Origin: Eulemur rufifrons
Lineage: Eukaryota > Chordata > Mammalia > Primates > Lemuridae
Direction of reading: 5' to 3'
DNA: 64,000 nt
Assembly (NCBI RefSeq): GCF_041146395.1
Contig: NC_090999.1
Span: 70,189,001 to 70,253,000 of the forward strand
Below are positions 1 through 10,555 of this stretch, piece by piece. The notes beneath the pieces are model-generated. The model saw only the letters and a list, made by a program, of their open reading frames with translations. It was not told the DNA's origin and made no database searches. A program made the translations under genes and the position numbers. Within the stretch, counting starts at the first letter, position 1. Each line of letters begins with the position of its first letter.

Positions 1-2043
1 CACCCTTTATTCCCTTCTTTTGTCTGATTGCTCTGGCAAGGACTTCCAGCACTATGTTGAATAGAAATGGAGATAGTGGGCAAACTTTTCTGGTTCCAGT
101 TCTAAGTGGGAATGCTTTCAATTTTTCCCCATTCAATATGATATTGGCTGTGGGTTTGTCATATATGGCCCTAATAATTTTAAGGAATGGCTCATCTATG
201 CCTACTTTGTTGAGGGTTTTTATCATAAAACTGTACTGGATTTTGTCAAATGCCTTTCTATGTCTATTAAGAGAATCATATGGTCTTATTGTTCTTCCTT
301 TTCTTATGTGGTGAATTACATTTATAGATTTGTGTATGTTGAACCAGCCTTGCATCCCTGGGATAAACCCCACCTGGTCATGGTGAATTATTTTTTTGAT
401 GTGCTATTAGATTCAGTTTGCTAAAATTTCTTTGAGAATTTTACCATCTATATTCATGAGGGATATTTGTCTGTAGTTTTCTTTTTTTGCTACATCCTTT
501 CCTGGCTTTGGTATCAAGGTGATCTTGGCTTCGTAGAATGAGTTGGGGAGAATACCATCTTTCTCGGTGTTTTGGAATAATTTCTGCAGTATAGGTATGA
601 GTTTGGTATGTTTGGTAAAATTCGGGTGTGAACTCATCTGGTTTGGGATTTTTTTTTTTTTTGGAAGATTTTTATTGCTGCTCCAATTTCTGCACTTGAT
701 ATTGGTCTGTTCAGGAGTTTCTATTTCCTTCTGATCAAGCTTAGGGAGGTTGTGTGTGTTTCTAAGAATTTTTCCATTTCCTCCCCATTTTGTAGCTTTT
801 GGGCTTGTAGATTTTTACAGTATTCAAAGATAATGTTTTATATTTCCATGATGTCTGTAGGACCTCTCCTTTTTCATTTCTGATTGAGTTTATGAAAGTC
901 CTTTCCTTTCTAGTTCTTGTCAATGTAGGAAGAGAGCTATCAATTTTGTTTATCTTTTCAAATATCAGCTTTTGGTTTTATTGATCTTATAGTTCTTTTC
1001 TTCTCAATTTCATTTAGTTCTGCTCTAATCTTAGTTATTTCCTTTCTTCTGCTAGGATTAAAATTAATTTGCTCTTCCTTTTCCAGTTCCTTGAGATGGT
1101 TTATTACTTTGTTGATTTGTGAGCTTTCTGTCTTTTGGATGTGAGAATTTAATACTATTAGATTCCTCTCAGGAATACTTTTGCTGTATCCCACAGGTTT
1201 TGATAGCTTGTGTCCCCATTATCATTTAATTCAAAGAATTGTTTGATGTGCATCTGAATCTCTTCCTTTATCCAGCAGTCATTCAGCAATAGATTGTTTA
1301 ATTTCCATGACTTTGTGAAGTGGTGAGCATTTCTCTTGGAATTGATCTCTAGTTTTATACCACTATAGTCTGAGAAGATACATGGTATAATTTCTATTTT
1401 TTTTTAAATTTGTTGAGATCTGATTTGTGGCCCCGGCTGTGGTTGATTTTGGAGAAAGTTGCATGAGCTGATGAAAAGAATATATATTCGTCTTTATTTG
1501 GGTGGAATATTCTGTAGTTGTCTGTTAGACCCATTTGTTCTAGAGCTCAAAGTCTATTATTTCTTTGCTTATTCTTTGTTTGGAGGATCTATTTCAGACA
1601 GTGCGGTGTTGAAATCCTCCCCTACTATGGCATTTCTGTTTATAATGCTATTTAGTTCATACAAGGCTTGCTTTATATATGTGGGTGCTCCTGTATTGGG
1701 TGCATAGATATTAAGGATTATTAAGTCTTCTTGTTGGATTTTCCCTTTCACCGTTATATAATTACCATCTTTTTCTTTACTTTTGCTATTTTAAAATTTA
1801 TGCTGTCTGAAATCAGAATTTCTACCCCCACTCTCTTTTTGTTTCTATTTGCCTGAAAATTTGTTTTCCAATCCTTGACCTTAAGTCTGAAAGCATCTTT
1901 GTGGGTTAGATGTGTTTCCTGGAGACAGCAGATACTTAGCTTATAATGTTTTATCCACTCAACCAGTCTTTGCCTCTTCAAGGACAATTCAAGCCATTTG
2001 CATTTATTGAGAGGATTGATATTTGTGGTAGATTTCTGTTCAT
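1..2043 (-). pseudogene. L1 ORF2 remnant (endonuclease plus part of reverse transcriptase)
   Basis: ORF2 encodes the endonuclease and reverse transcriptase that drive target-primed reverse transcription of L1 and, in trans, of Alu and processed pseudogenes. The minus strand starts with an ATG at 2043. The first residues resemble the usual N terminus of the L1 endonuclease, followed at once by a frameshift. A QETH-type segment lies near 1930-1910 and a GEDFNT segment, the degraded GDFNT motif, near 1625-1605. The segment at 637-413 carries the LPNSFYEA...IPKPGKD block of the RT region. At the window edge the sequence reads [13 protein letters not shown], just upstream of the FADD active site. 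The frame is broken repeatedly, so no protein is expected. Confidence 0.92.
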
Positions 2044-2117
2044 GTTGTTGGGTAAGTTTTTATTGTTTTGTTTTACCTCTCGAGCCATTGTGGAATCCAG
2101 GTTCTGGGCTTTAATTC

Positions 2118-2650
2118 TTGAGTGTTTTTAATTTTGTGGGTGTCATTGCACTATTCAGTGTATAATGCAGGTCTGAGTACTTCCTGCAGAACAGGTCTGG
2201 TCTTTGCAAATTCCATCAGTGATTGCTTGTCTGGGACAGTCTTTGTTTCTCCCTTATAGATGAAGCTCAGTTTTGCCAGGTAAAGAATTATAGATTGGCC
2301 ATTGTTCTGTTTAAGAAGATTGTGAATGGGTCTCCAGTCCCTTGTCACTTATAGGGTTTCATTTTTGAAGTCTACAGTTAGTCTGTTAGGTTTTCCTTTG
2401 TAGGTTATCTGTTGCTTTCATCTTACTATGTGAAGGATTTCCTTTTTTGTGTTTAATTTAGGCAGTCTGATAATTATGTCATGTGGTGTTTGCCTCTTCA
2501 TGTTGAGTCTCCCAGGAGTTCTGTGTGCTTCTTGTATCTAGATATCTAGGTTTCTGGACAAGCCAAGAATATTTTCCTCCAGTATTCCAATACATAGATT
2601 TTCCAGCCCTTGTGTATTTTCTTTCCTCTCCAGGATGCCTATAATTAGTA
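2118..2650 (-). pseudogene. L1 ORF1 C-terminal remnant
   Basis: ORF1 encodes the L1 RNA-binding trimer protein. The 65-residue minus frame at 2348-2151 matches the ORF1 C-terminal domain: WRPIHNLLKQNN, then LAKLSFIYKGE, then a TRPVLQEVL segment before the stop. Upstream on the minus strand (2640-2350) the RRM-side sequence, including a [18 protein letters not shown] stretch, survives in other frames. The N-terminal coiled coil is missing because the element is truncated at about 2655. It lies immediately upstream of ORF2, as expected for one L1 transcript. Confidence 0.85.
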
Positions 2651-2655
2651 TTTTT

Positions 2656-3225
2656 GTCTGGCTTTGGTAGTAGCATAATGCTGGCCTTGTAAAATGAGTT
2701 TGGAAGAATTTCTTCCTGTTCAATTTTTGGAAAGAATTTGACAAGATTTAGCATTAATTCTTCTTTAAATGTTTGATAGAATTCAGCAGTGAAGCCATCA
2801 AGTCCTGGGTTTTTTTGTTGGAAGATTTTTTTCTACCAATTTAAACTTTGTACTTGTTATTGGTCTGCTAAGGTTTTCTATTTCTTCATAATTGAATCTC
2901 TTTAGGTTGTATGCATCAAGAAATTTATCCATTTCTTCTAAATTATCCAATTTATTGGTGTATAATTGTTCATAATAGCCTCTGATGATCCTTTGTATTT
3001 TGGCTGCAATGTTTTTTTTTTTTTTTAATTTTATTTATTTGAGTCTTCTCCTTTTATTCTTTAGCTAAAGGTATCTCAATTTTAACTTTTCAAAAAAAAA
3101 TACCTTTAGTTTTTTTTATCTTTTTTATTGTTTTTCTAGTGTTTATTTTATTTCTTTTCTGATCTTTATTATTTTCTTTCTTCTAGTAACTTTGGGCTTA
3201 GCTTGTTCTTGTTTTTCTAGATCTT
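2656..3225 (-). mobile_element. Older L1 fragment (ORF2, RT region), antisense
   Basis: Minus-strand sequence again encodes the ORF2 stretch around LPNSFYKA and the PKPD block (2750-2660), then the SPGLDGF-like region near 2805-2790 and the linker further out. It duplicates ORF2 sequence already present in the adjacent L1 and is more diverged, so it is a second, older insertion. Poly(T) and AT-rich runs at 3010-3030 and 3090-3130 are internal expansions. It ends at about 3225, where Tigger1 sequence begins. Confidence 0.8.
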
Positions 3226-3779
3226 AAGGTACAACCTTAGGTGAAGATGCTGCAAATTTTGTTAAAATGGCAAGAGAGGATTTAGAATGTTACCTAAACT
3301 TAGTTCATAAAATGGTGAAAGGGTTTGAGAGTATTGACTCCAATTTTGAGAGAAGTTCTGTTATCTATCAAATAGTATTGCATGCAACAAAGAAATATTT
3401 TGTGAAAAGAAGTGTCAATTGATGTGGCAAACTTCACTGTTGTCTCATCTTAAGAAATCGCTACAGCCATCCCAACCTTCAGCAAACACCACCCTGATCA
3501 GTTAGCAGCCATCAATATCGAGGCAAGATCATCTACTAATAAAAAGATGATGACTCATTGAGGGCTCAGATGATCACTAGCATTTTTTTAGCAATAAAAT
3601 ATTTTTAATTAAGGTAGTATATTACTTTAAGTTGTTGTACACTTAATATACTACAGTATAGGGTAAACATAAATTTTATATGCACTGGGAAACCTAAAAA
3701 TTTGCGTGACTTAATCTATTGTGATATTTACTGTACTGTTGTGGTCTGGACCTGAACGTACAATATCTCTGAGGTATAA
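3226..3779 (+). mobile_element. Tigger1-like DNA transposon, 3' part
   Basis: The sequence matches my memory of the 3' part of Tigger1, a TcMar-Tigger (pogo-like) element: the transposase C-terminal coding segment (3240-3590), the AT-rich 3' UTR, and a terminal inverted-repeat end of the form TCTGGACCTGAACG...CAATATCTCTGAGGTAT at 3745-3777. The 5' half, with the DDE catalytic core and helix-turn-helix, is absent, and the remaining coding part is broken. A non-mobile fossil. Confidence 0.85.
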
Positions 3780-3887
3780 AACAAGACCCAATGCAAATTT
3801 ACATGAATTCACAAACTACAGAATGATGCGACTAGCTATTTCTTAAATGACTACCCTATGGTATTGAACACATGACATTGAAATAAC

Positions 3888-4200
3888 TGAAACCATTCTT
3901 CTAAGTGAAGTATCACAAGAATGAAAAAACCAAACACCACATGTACTCACCATTAAATTGGTACTAATTGATCAACACTTATGTGCACATATGGAAATAA
4001 CATTCATCGGAAATCAAGCTGGTCGGGGGTGAGGGGAAAGAGGGGATGGGTAAATTCACACCTAACAGGTACAATGCACACTCTCTGGGTAATGGCAACA
4101 CTTGTAACTTCGACTCAAATGGTACAAAAGCAATTTATGTAACCAAAATGTTTATACTCCTGTAATATTCTGAAATAAAAAAAAGAAAACCTAAAAAATA
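3888..4200 (+). mobile_element. L1 3' end (ORF2 tail, 3' UTR, A-tail), sense
   Basis: The sequence begins in the last codons of ORF2 (CCATTCT..CTAAGTGAAGTATCAC), runs through the G-rich 3' UTR (GAGGGGAAAGAGGGGATGGG near 4031-4050), and ends with AATAAAA and an A-rich tail. A short direct repeat GAAATAAC flanks it (3880-3887 and 4201-4208), a plausible but short TSD. Its 3' UTR contains a single copy of the module that is doubled in the 34.5 kb L1. Confidence 0.85.
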
Positions 4201-4208
4201 GAAATAAC

Positions 4209-5485
4209 GTGTGGTACCTTTACTTCCAATTAAGTCAACAAATCTAGTTAACATTTGTCTTTTCATACAAAGGAAATATTCCTAGACATGAAAATGCAAT
4301 TGAGTTGAGAAGTTTCTTCTTATTAGTTTTTTGTCAGTAAATAAATTGTAACTGCTCAATTCTCCTTCTTATGTAAGGGTGTTTTATTTTCAGTGCGAGT
4401 TTTCATTTTTTATTAAAATGAATAAGGCTTATAGTCTTGCTAGAATGCTGTACAATTTCTTTCTATATTTTCATATTTCTAGAATGTTATACATACAGCA
4501 TATAAAAAGGCTAAACATTTTAAGGGGTAAAAATAATTAACAATAGTAAATGAAAGCAGGATTCCGATAACACCCTTTATGCTTTTAACATTTTTTTCTA
4601 CACACATATTTACAATGCACTTTACCCATAATACACCTGATAAAAATTTATCCTGATATTCTTGTACTTTTATATTAGCCATTCAGGTAATAAGATGATG
4701 TAGTAGTGTGGTTTCATTTGCAAATCAAGGAAAATAACTTCCCTGAGTGGACGAATGTAGTTGACTCAAGGTTATACACTTTGATTAATAAGAAACAAAG
4801 TCAGCTGGCTTAAACAGGATTGTGAATTTATTGATTCACGTGAATTAAAGTTTAACAGTGGATTAGGCTTCAGGAAAGTTAAATCAAGCAATTAGGTTGG
4901 TTGCAATTTTCTCTGCTCTGCCCTTTTGTATGTACTGATTTTATGGTTTTTTCATGGTTACATGATGGCTGCTAGTAAGACCAAGCCCTACATTTTCTTT
5001 GTGCACACCCGATGGAGAGAATATTTCCTTCTACAATTCGGAACAAATGCTCTCATCCTTAGCTGGATTGTACTAATAACAGAAACATTTTACTGGGCCA
5101 GTGAGATGCCCTGATTGGTTTAGGCCTGAGTCAGTGCTCATTACTAACACATTTACTAACAAGTAGACTCCTACCTTGGGGCCAAGTCAATAGCAGCCCA
5201 ACAGCATTGCTGCTACCTAGAAGGAGACACTGATTACCTGTAGAAACATTTAGCTATTATTTGTAAGAGAGAGAAATGGATACAAAACATCTAAGAAAAA
5301 GCCCAGTTTGTTTTAATTTTCAAATTTGTTTTAGGAAGACCACAGCTGCCTTCCCTCTACTCCTACTCTACTTCTTTCTCTCACAGAAATGCAGAAAAAG
5401 GATAATAACAAAATAACAAATGCAAGTAACAAAATAATGAAGACAAAACAAGAATGATAACACCAAATCATATTCTTAATATGTA
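4209..5485. other. No assignable gene; possible old repeat at 4800-5130
   Basis: Most of this stretch is AT-rich sequence with no feature I can name. From about 4800 to 5130 the wording (TTTATTGATTCACGTGAATTAAAG, later ATGGCTGCTAGTAAGACC and CCTGATTGGTTTAGGCCTGAGTC) resembles an ancient mammalian interspersed repeat in antisense. I cannot name the family with confidence. Confidence 0.4.
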
Positions 5486-5712
5486 ACCTATTTGAATTTT
5501 TTTTTTTATTTCAGCTCATTATGGGAGTACAAAAGTTCAGGTTATATATATTGCCCATGCCTCCCCATCCCCCCGAGTCAGAACTTCAAGCGTGTCCATT
5601 CCCCAGGCAGTGCGCATCGTACTCATCAAGTAGGTATACACCCATCCCTTCCCCCCAGCCCCCACCTCTGTCCAATACCCAATTGGTGTTATTCCCACCT
5701 ATTTGAATTTTT
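5486..5712 (-). mobile_element. Short 5'-truncated L1 (3' UTR only) with 16-bp TSD
   Basis: A 195-bp minus-strand insertion (5502-5696) holds only the L1 3' UTR: T-run at the left, TTTCAGCTCATTATGGGAGTAC, then a C-rich stretch. It is flanked by perfect 16-bp direct repeats ACCTATTTGAATTTTT at 5486-5501 and 5697-5712, the signature of target-primed insertion. Perfect repeats suggest a fairly recent event. Its 3' UTR has one module copy, like the 3.9 and 14.1 kb copies. Confidence 0.93.
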
Positions 5713-5839
5713 GACGACTGTCCACATATTGATATCCCTAAAGCTAGAAATGTGAGGATCAATTTTATTTTTGCCTTATTCTTCATTTCCAGTTGGTAAT
5801 AAAGTACTCTTAAGTAAATCTGTTAAATATTGCATAAAA

Positions 5840-6860
5840 TAAATAAATGAATGTTCCTTTTCCCTTTTTTGATGTTACAATTTCTTCCTGTCCTGCCCAA
5901 ATTAGTGCAAAGGCACCATAAGTGCTTTTCCTCTACATTTTCTGACTTACCTTTCTTTCTTTGTTAGTATGATTTATTTAAAATTTTCTTTTCATCTAAG
6001 TTACACATATATTATGCTGAAGGCTTTCATCATATGACTTTTATTAACTGCTACTGAACATATAGTTATGTTTCTGTTTATATTCCTATCATTTCTTTGT
6101 ATTCTCTTTTTATAAATCTTGCCATTTAGCCTAATTTATAATATTTTAAAATGATTTTATATTTTACTTTAATTTTAATTCCATTTTATTTTACTTTAGC
6201 TTTCATTTTTATTTTTATTTTACATTATTTTTAATTTATAGATTTAATTTCTACTTTTTCTCTAATATCTTCCCCTCATTTTGGACGGTTTACTCTGCTA
6301 AGTTTTTCTAACTTATTAAAGTCTAAGTCTCTTTTTTATGATGTATGCATTTGGGGCTAAACATAATCCTTTAAATATAATTTTAGCTACATCTTCAAGT
6401 TTTATTGTTAACTAAAAATATTTTCTAATATAATTTGACACAAAGATTCAAAATTTTTTTATAAATTTCAAAAGTTAATATTTAATTTTGCATAGTTCTT
6501 GTGTGTGTGTAATCTTAAGAATTTTATTATGTGGTATTATGTCAATATCTGTATATTTTTCTTCTGTGCTGTATATTCTCTAATTGTTGGCTATGAAGTG
6601 CCAAGTATATTGGAAAATGTATGTCTTTTACTTGGCTAATTAACTTACATTTATTTTGATTACTGTATGGCCACAGTTAGTTCTTTCAAATTATTTGATA
6701 TGTTTCTCTTTTAATTTTCTTTTCTTATCATATTTTTTCTTTCCTGATTTATAGAAATTGATTATTTTCTTATTCTCCATTTTTACCTTATCCTTTCTCT
6801 ACTACTACCACAAAATTCATATATTTTTTTTTTAATTTCAGTTAGTTACCTTGTTAAAAT
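5840..6860 (-). mobile_element. Probable ancient L1 (L1M/HAL1-like), antisense
   Basis: AT-rich sequence with recognisable L1-like phrases on the minus strand, for example around 6270-6410 (TTTACTCTGCTAAG..TTTTTCTAACTTATTAAAG and TTTTAGCTACATCTTCAAG). It is highly diverged with no open frame. Family and boundaries are guesses from memory of old L1 consensus text. A profile search would be needed to settle it. Confidence 0.45.
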
Positions 6861-6899
6861 CCTTCAAGAATTCTGTATTTACCTAAAAAGATAAGTTAC

Positions 6900-8679
6900 A
6901 TACATTGAGCATTCCTACTGTTCAGTAGGAGTCCTAATATATGACAATCAAATAAAACTGCTTTTAATATAAAAGGAAATATTTTTAATTAGTAAAAGAA
7001 AAATGACTTTGTAAAATTCAATTTCTTAAAATACTTCTGAAATTTAACATTACTGAAATATATCAAGTTTAAATATCTTTCAAGCACAATAAATAGTGCT
7101 TGCTAAAGGCTAAGAAAAGAAGTAGCTATTAAGAAATATATAACTTCATTCTCCATGTGTGGACAAATAGCATTTAAAGCAGATTACCACAATTTACAGT
7201 TTTTAAAAATTCCTGAGTGTAGTACACAAAGTATAAACACACGAAATGTTTTAAATATAGAGAAATATTCAGTCAAATATATTTTTTAATGATAATGCAT
7301 CTGCCTGAAAATGATGTTTAAAATGGACTGTTTTGTAGTATAGGTAATAATGAGAAAGTAATTTTAAATTTACAATATTTTATGCTTATTTTTGTTCTCC
7401 ATCTTGAACTATAGAGAAGAGAATCTCTCCAAAGCATCTTCCAGCACTAAGCACATTGACTGGCTCAGGGATCTAAGCATTCTTGGCCTCATTTCAGAGG
7501 CTTGTAGTGCTTATAACCACAAATGTTAATTCTGCCTTGGTTTCCTCAATGCAAACACAGTGGAGGAACAAGGACGAGAATGAAGAGAGAAAGACAGAAG
7601 CTGGGGAAAAAGAAGAAGAAATTCTAGCCTGCATGTTTATGGATTAATCCAAATCACAGAATCAGGGCAAAGCTCCCAAACCTTTAGGTTGCATGGCTGA
7701 GCCTCCCTACCCTGTCGTCTTACTATAGCCATTACAGATAGACACATATGTCAAGAACGCTTCGCATATTAACAGCAAAATGGAGTATTATACTGTTTCA
7801 TTCTCTGTATATACCCTTTTGAGCTCATGAAGATAAGTGATATATATTTTATTCTTTTTTTTCGGTTTATTTGGGTTTTTTGGGGTTTTTGGTTTGTTTG
7901 TTTTTTTTTCTTAAATTATTATCTCAAAGCCATGATTCTCATAGACGGCACTTTTTCCATTTTCTAGAATTCCTTGGTGTACCTTTACCCATACATAATC
8001 TTCTCCCATCTAAAACATGGACCCTGGACTCTACTGCTTGTAATAAGAGTTAAATGGTCATCTTTTATTATTTAGTTTATGAATGCAAAAAGATAAGATT
8101 AACATCTGACTTATCTCAATATCGCTTAGAAAAATATATGACATTTGATAATATTAAAGCATTTTTCTAACTTCATTTTAAAAAGAAACACTAAATATCT
8201 AAGAAGGGGAATAACATTTGCCTAAGTGCCTCCATTATATCAAAATAAATTTAAACCTTCATCAGTTCAATTAACTTATGAGAAATCAAATTGAAAATGC
8301 CACAATCAAGTAGGAATTCAACTTAGAGAAGAAAGGTCAAGTCCTTTAAACAGCAATTTTATTGAATACTCTTCTCTAAACTTTTATCATGAAGAACATA
8401 AAATACTTTTAGAAAAAAATAAAATTGTTTTATATTAGTGTTCAGATAGAGATAAGTAAATCCTCTTAAGAAAATGTTAATGAAATAGTTACATAAATTC
8501 TGAGATGAAGAAAGATATTTATAGTAAGATTTGTTACCACAACCTGTCTCTGGTTAGTTTATATAAGATGTGAACATTTCAGCATAGGTGGGCACTATTA
8601 TCTGCCAGTATTGCTCAATGTTCCATTCTTTTGGAAATAGAAGCAATATGCAAACATAAAGTGTTGTTTATCTCCAATT
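6900..8679. other. No assignable gene
   Basis: AT-rich, non-repetitive-looking DNA. The only compositional feature is a purine-rich stretch at about 7560-7625 (GAGGAACAAGGACGAGAATG and onward) and a G/T-rich homopolymer patch at 7855-7915. I see no gene, RNA or repeat that I can name. Confidence 0.5.
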
Positions 8680-8704
8680 TTTTATATATATATATATATA
8701 TATA
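8680..8704. repeat. (TA)n microsatellite at the L1 edge
   Basis: A run of about eleven TA units begins exactly where the minus-strand L1 ORF2 would read a TATATAC codon string (the KIKYLG-IY region). It has probably expanded from that L1 sequence and marks the left end of the preserved L1. Confidence 0.85.
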
Positions 8705-10540
8705 AATTCTAAATATTTAATTTTCTTTGATGCTATTGTGAAAAGTGTTTCATCTTTGATTTGATTCTTGGCTTGAGTGTTATTGGTGTATATGAAAGCT
8801 ACTGATTTGTGTGCATTGATTTTGTGTCCTGAGACTTTGCTGAATTCATTTATCAATTCCAGGAGTCTCTTGGTTGAATCTTTGGGGTTTTCTAGATATA
8901 ATATCATATCATCAGCAAAGCGTGAAAGTTTCAGCTCTTCTGCCCCCATTTGGATACTCTTGATTCTCCACTCTTGTCTGATTGCTATGGCAAGGACTTC
9001 CAGCACTATGTTAAATAGAAGTGGAGATAGGGGGCTGCAGATTTATTGTATATGACTTTAATAATGTTGAAGTATGGCCCATGTATGCCTATGTTGTTAA
9101 GAGTTTTTATCATAAAAATGTGCTGAATTTTTTCAAATGCTTTTTCTGCATCTATTGAGACGATCATATGGTCTTTGTTCTTGCTTTTATTTATATGGTG
9201 AATTGCATTTATAAATTTGCATATGTTGAACCATCCTTGCATCTCTGGGATGAAGCCCACCTGGTCATGATGAATTATTGTTTTAATGTGCAGTTGAATT
9301 TGGTTTGCTAAGATTTTATTAGAATTTTTGCATCTATATTCATAAGGGATATTGGTCTGTAGTTTTCTTTTTTCATTATGTCTTTTCCTGGCTTTGGTAT
9401 CAAGTCGATATTGGCTTCACAGAATAAGTTGGGGAAGATTTCATTCTTCTCAATGTTGTGTAATAATTTCTGCAATATAGGTACCAGTTCCTTCTTTGTA
9501 GATTTGGTAAAATTCCTGTGTGAACCTGTCTGGTCTAGGACATTTTTTTATTGGAAGATTTTTATTGCTGCTTCAATTTCTGTGCTTGATATTGGTTTGT
9601 TCAGGAATTCTATTTCTTTGTGATTGAGCCTAGGGAGGTTGTGTGTTTCTAAGAATTTGTCCATTTCCTTCACATTTTAAAGTTTGGGGGCACAGAGATT
9701 TTTATAGTAGTCAAAGATGATGTTTTGTATTTCCATGATATCAGTTGTGATCTCTCCTTTTTCATTTCCAAATGAGTTTACTAGAGTCCTTTCCTTTCTA
9801 CTTCTGGTCAATATAGCAAGAAGGTTGTGAATTTTGTTTACCTTTTCAAAGTACCAATTTTTTGTTTTATTAATCTGTGCAGGTCTTTTATTCTCAATTT
9901 CATTTAGTTTTGTTTGGATCATGGTTATTTCTTTTCTTCTGCTGGGTCTAGGATTAGTTTGCTCTTCCTTTTCCAGTTCCTTGAGATAGTTCATTAGTTT
10001 GTTGATTTGTGATCTTATTGTCTTTTGGATCTGGGCATTTAATGCTATTAGTTTTCCTCTCAGGAATGCTTTTACTGTGTTCCACAGATTTTGATAACTT
10101 GTGTCCCCATTATCATTTAGTTCAAAGAATCTTTTGATTTCCATCTGGATCTCCTCCTTGACCCAATAGTTATTCAGCAAGAGATTATTTAATCTCTATG
10201 ACTTTGTATAGAGGTGAGTGTTTCTGTTGGAGTTGATCTCTGATTTTATTCCACTGTGGTCTCAGAGGATATACGGTATAATTTCTATTTTTTTAAATTT
10301 GTTGAGATCTGTTTTATGGCCTAGGATGTGATCAATTTTAGAGAAGGTTGCATGAGCTGATGAGAAGAATGTGTATTCAATGTTATTTGAGTAGAATGTT
10401 CTGTAGATGTCTGTTAGGCCCATTTGTTCTAGAGTTCTGTTTAAGTCCATTGTTTCTTTGCTTATTTTCAGCTTGGAAGATCTGTACAGTTCTGTCAGTG
10501 GGGTGTTGAAATCCCAGCTATTATGGCACTGCTGTTTATC
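8685..10540 (-). mobile_element. L1 ORF2 segment, antisense, truncated at both ends
   Basis: Minus-strand ORF2 from the end of the endonuclease domain (about 10540; [19 protein letters not shown] is legible at 10320-10262) through the linker (10180-9677) to the reverse transcriptase, where [12 protein letters not shown] at about 8925-8890 keeps the FADD catalytic box. An internal deletion near 9030-9060 removes the region around RQGCPLSP, joining two RT pieces. No ORF1, ORF2 C terminus or 3' UTR is present, and no convincing TSD is visible. Confidence 0.92.
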
Positions 10541-10555
10541 ATGTTCTGCCAATGA

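Larger units (their letters stand above)
1..2655 (-). mobile_element. LINE-1 (L1), antisense, cut by the window edge
   Basis: Read on the minus strand, this is an L1 running from the C-terminal half of ORF1 (about 2650-2118), through a short inter-ORF stretch, into ORF2 (ATG at 2043-2041). At base 1 it is cut within the reverse transcriptase domain, before the FADD motif. ORF1 and ORF2 are in the normal L1 order. The element is 5'-truncated inside ORF1 at about 2655, where it abuts a different, older L1. Its 3' end lies outside the window, so the TSD cannot be checked. Many stops and frameshifts make it inactive. The divergence level resembles the 8.7-10.5 kb copy. Confidence 0.93.
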
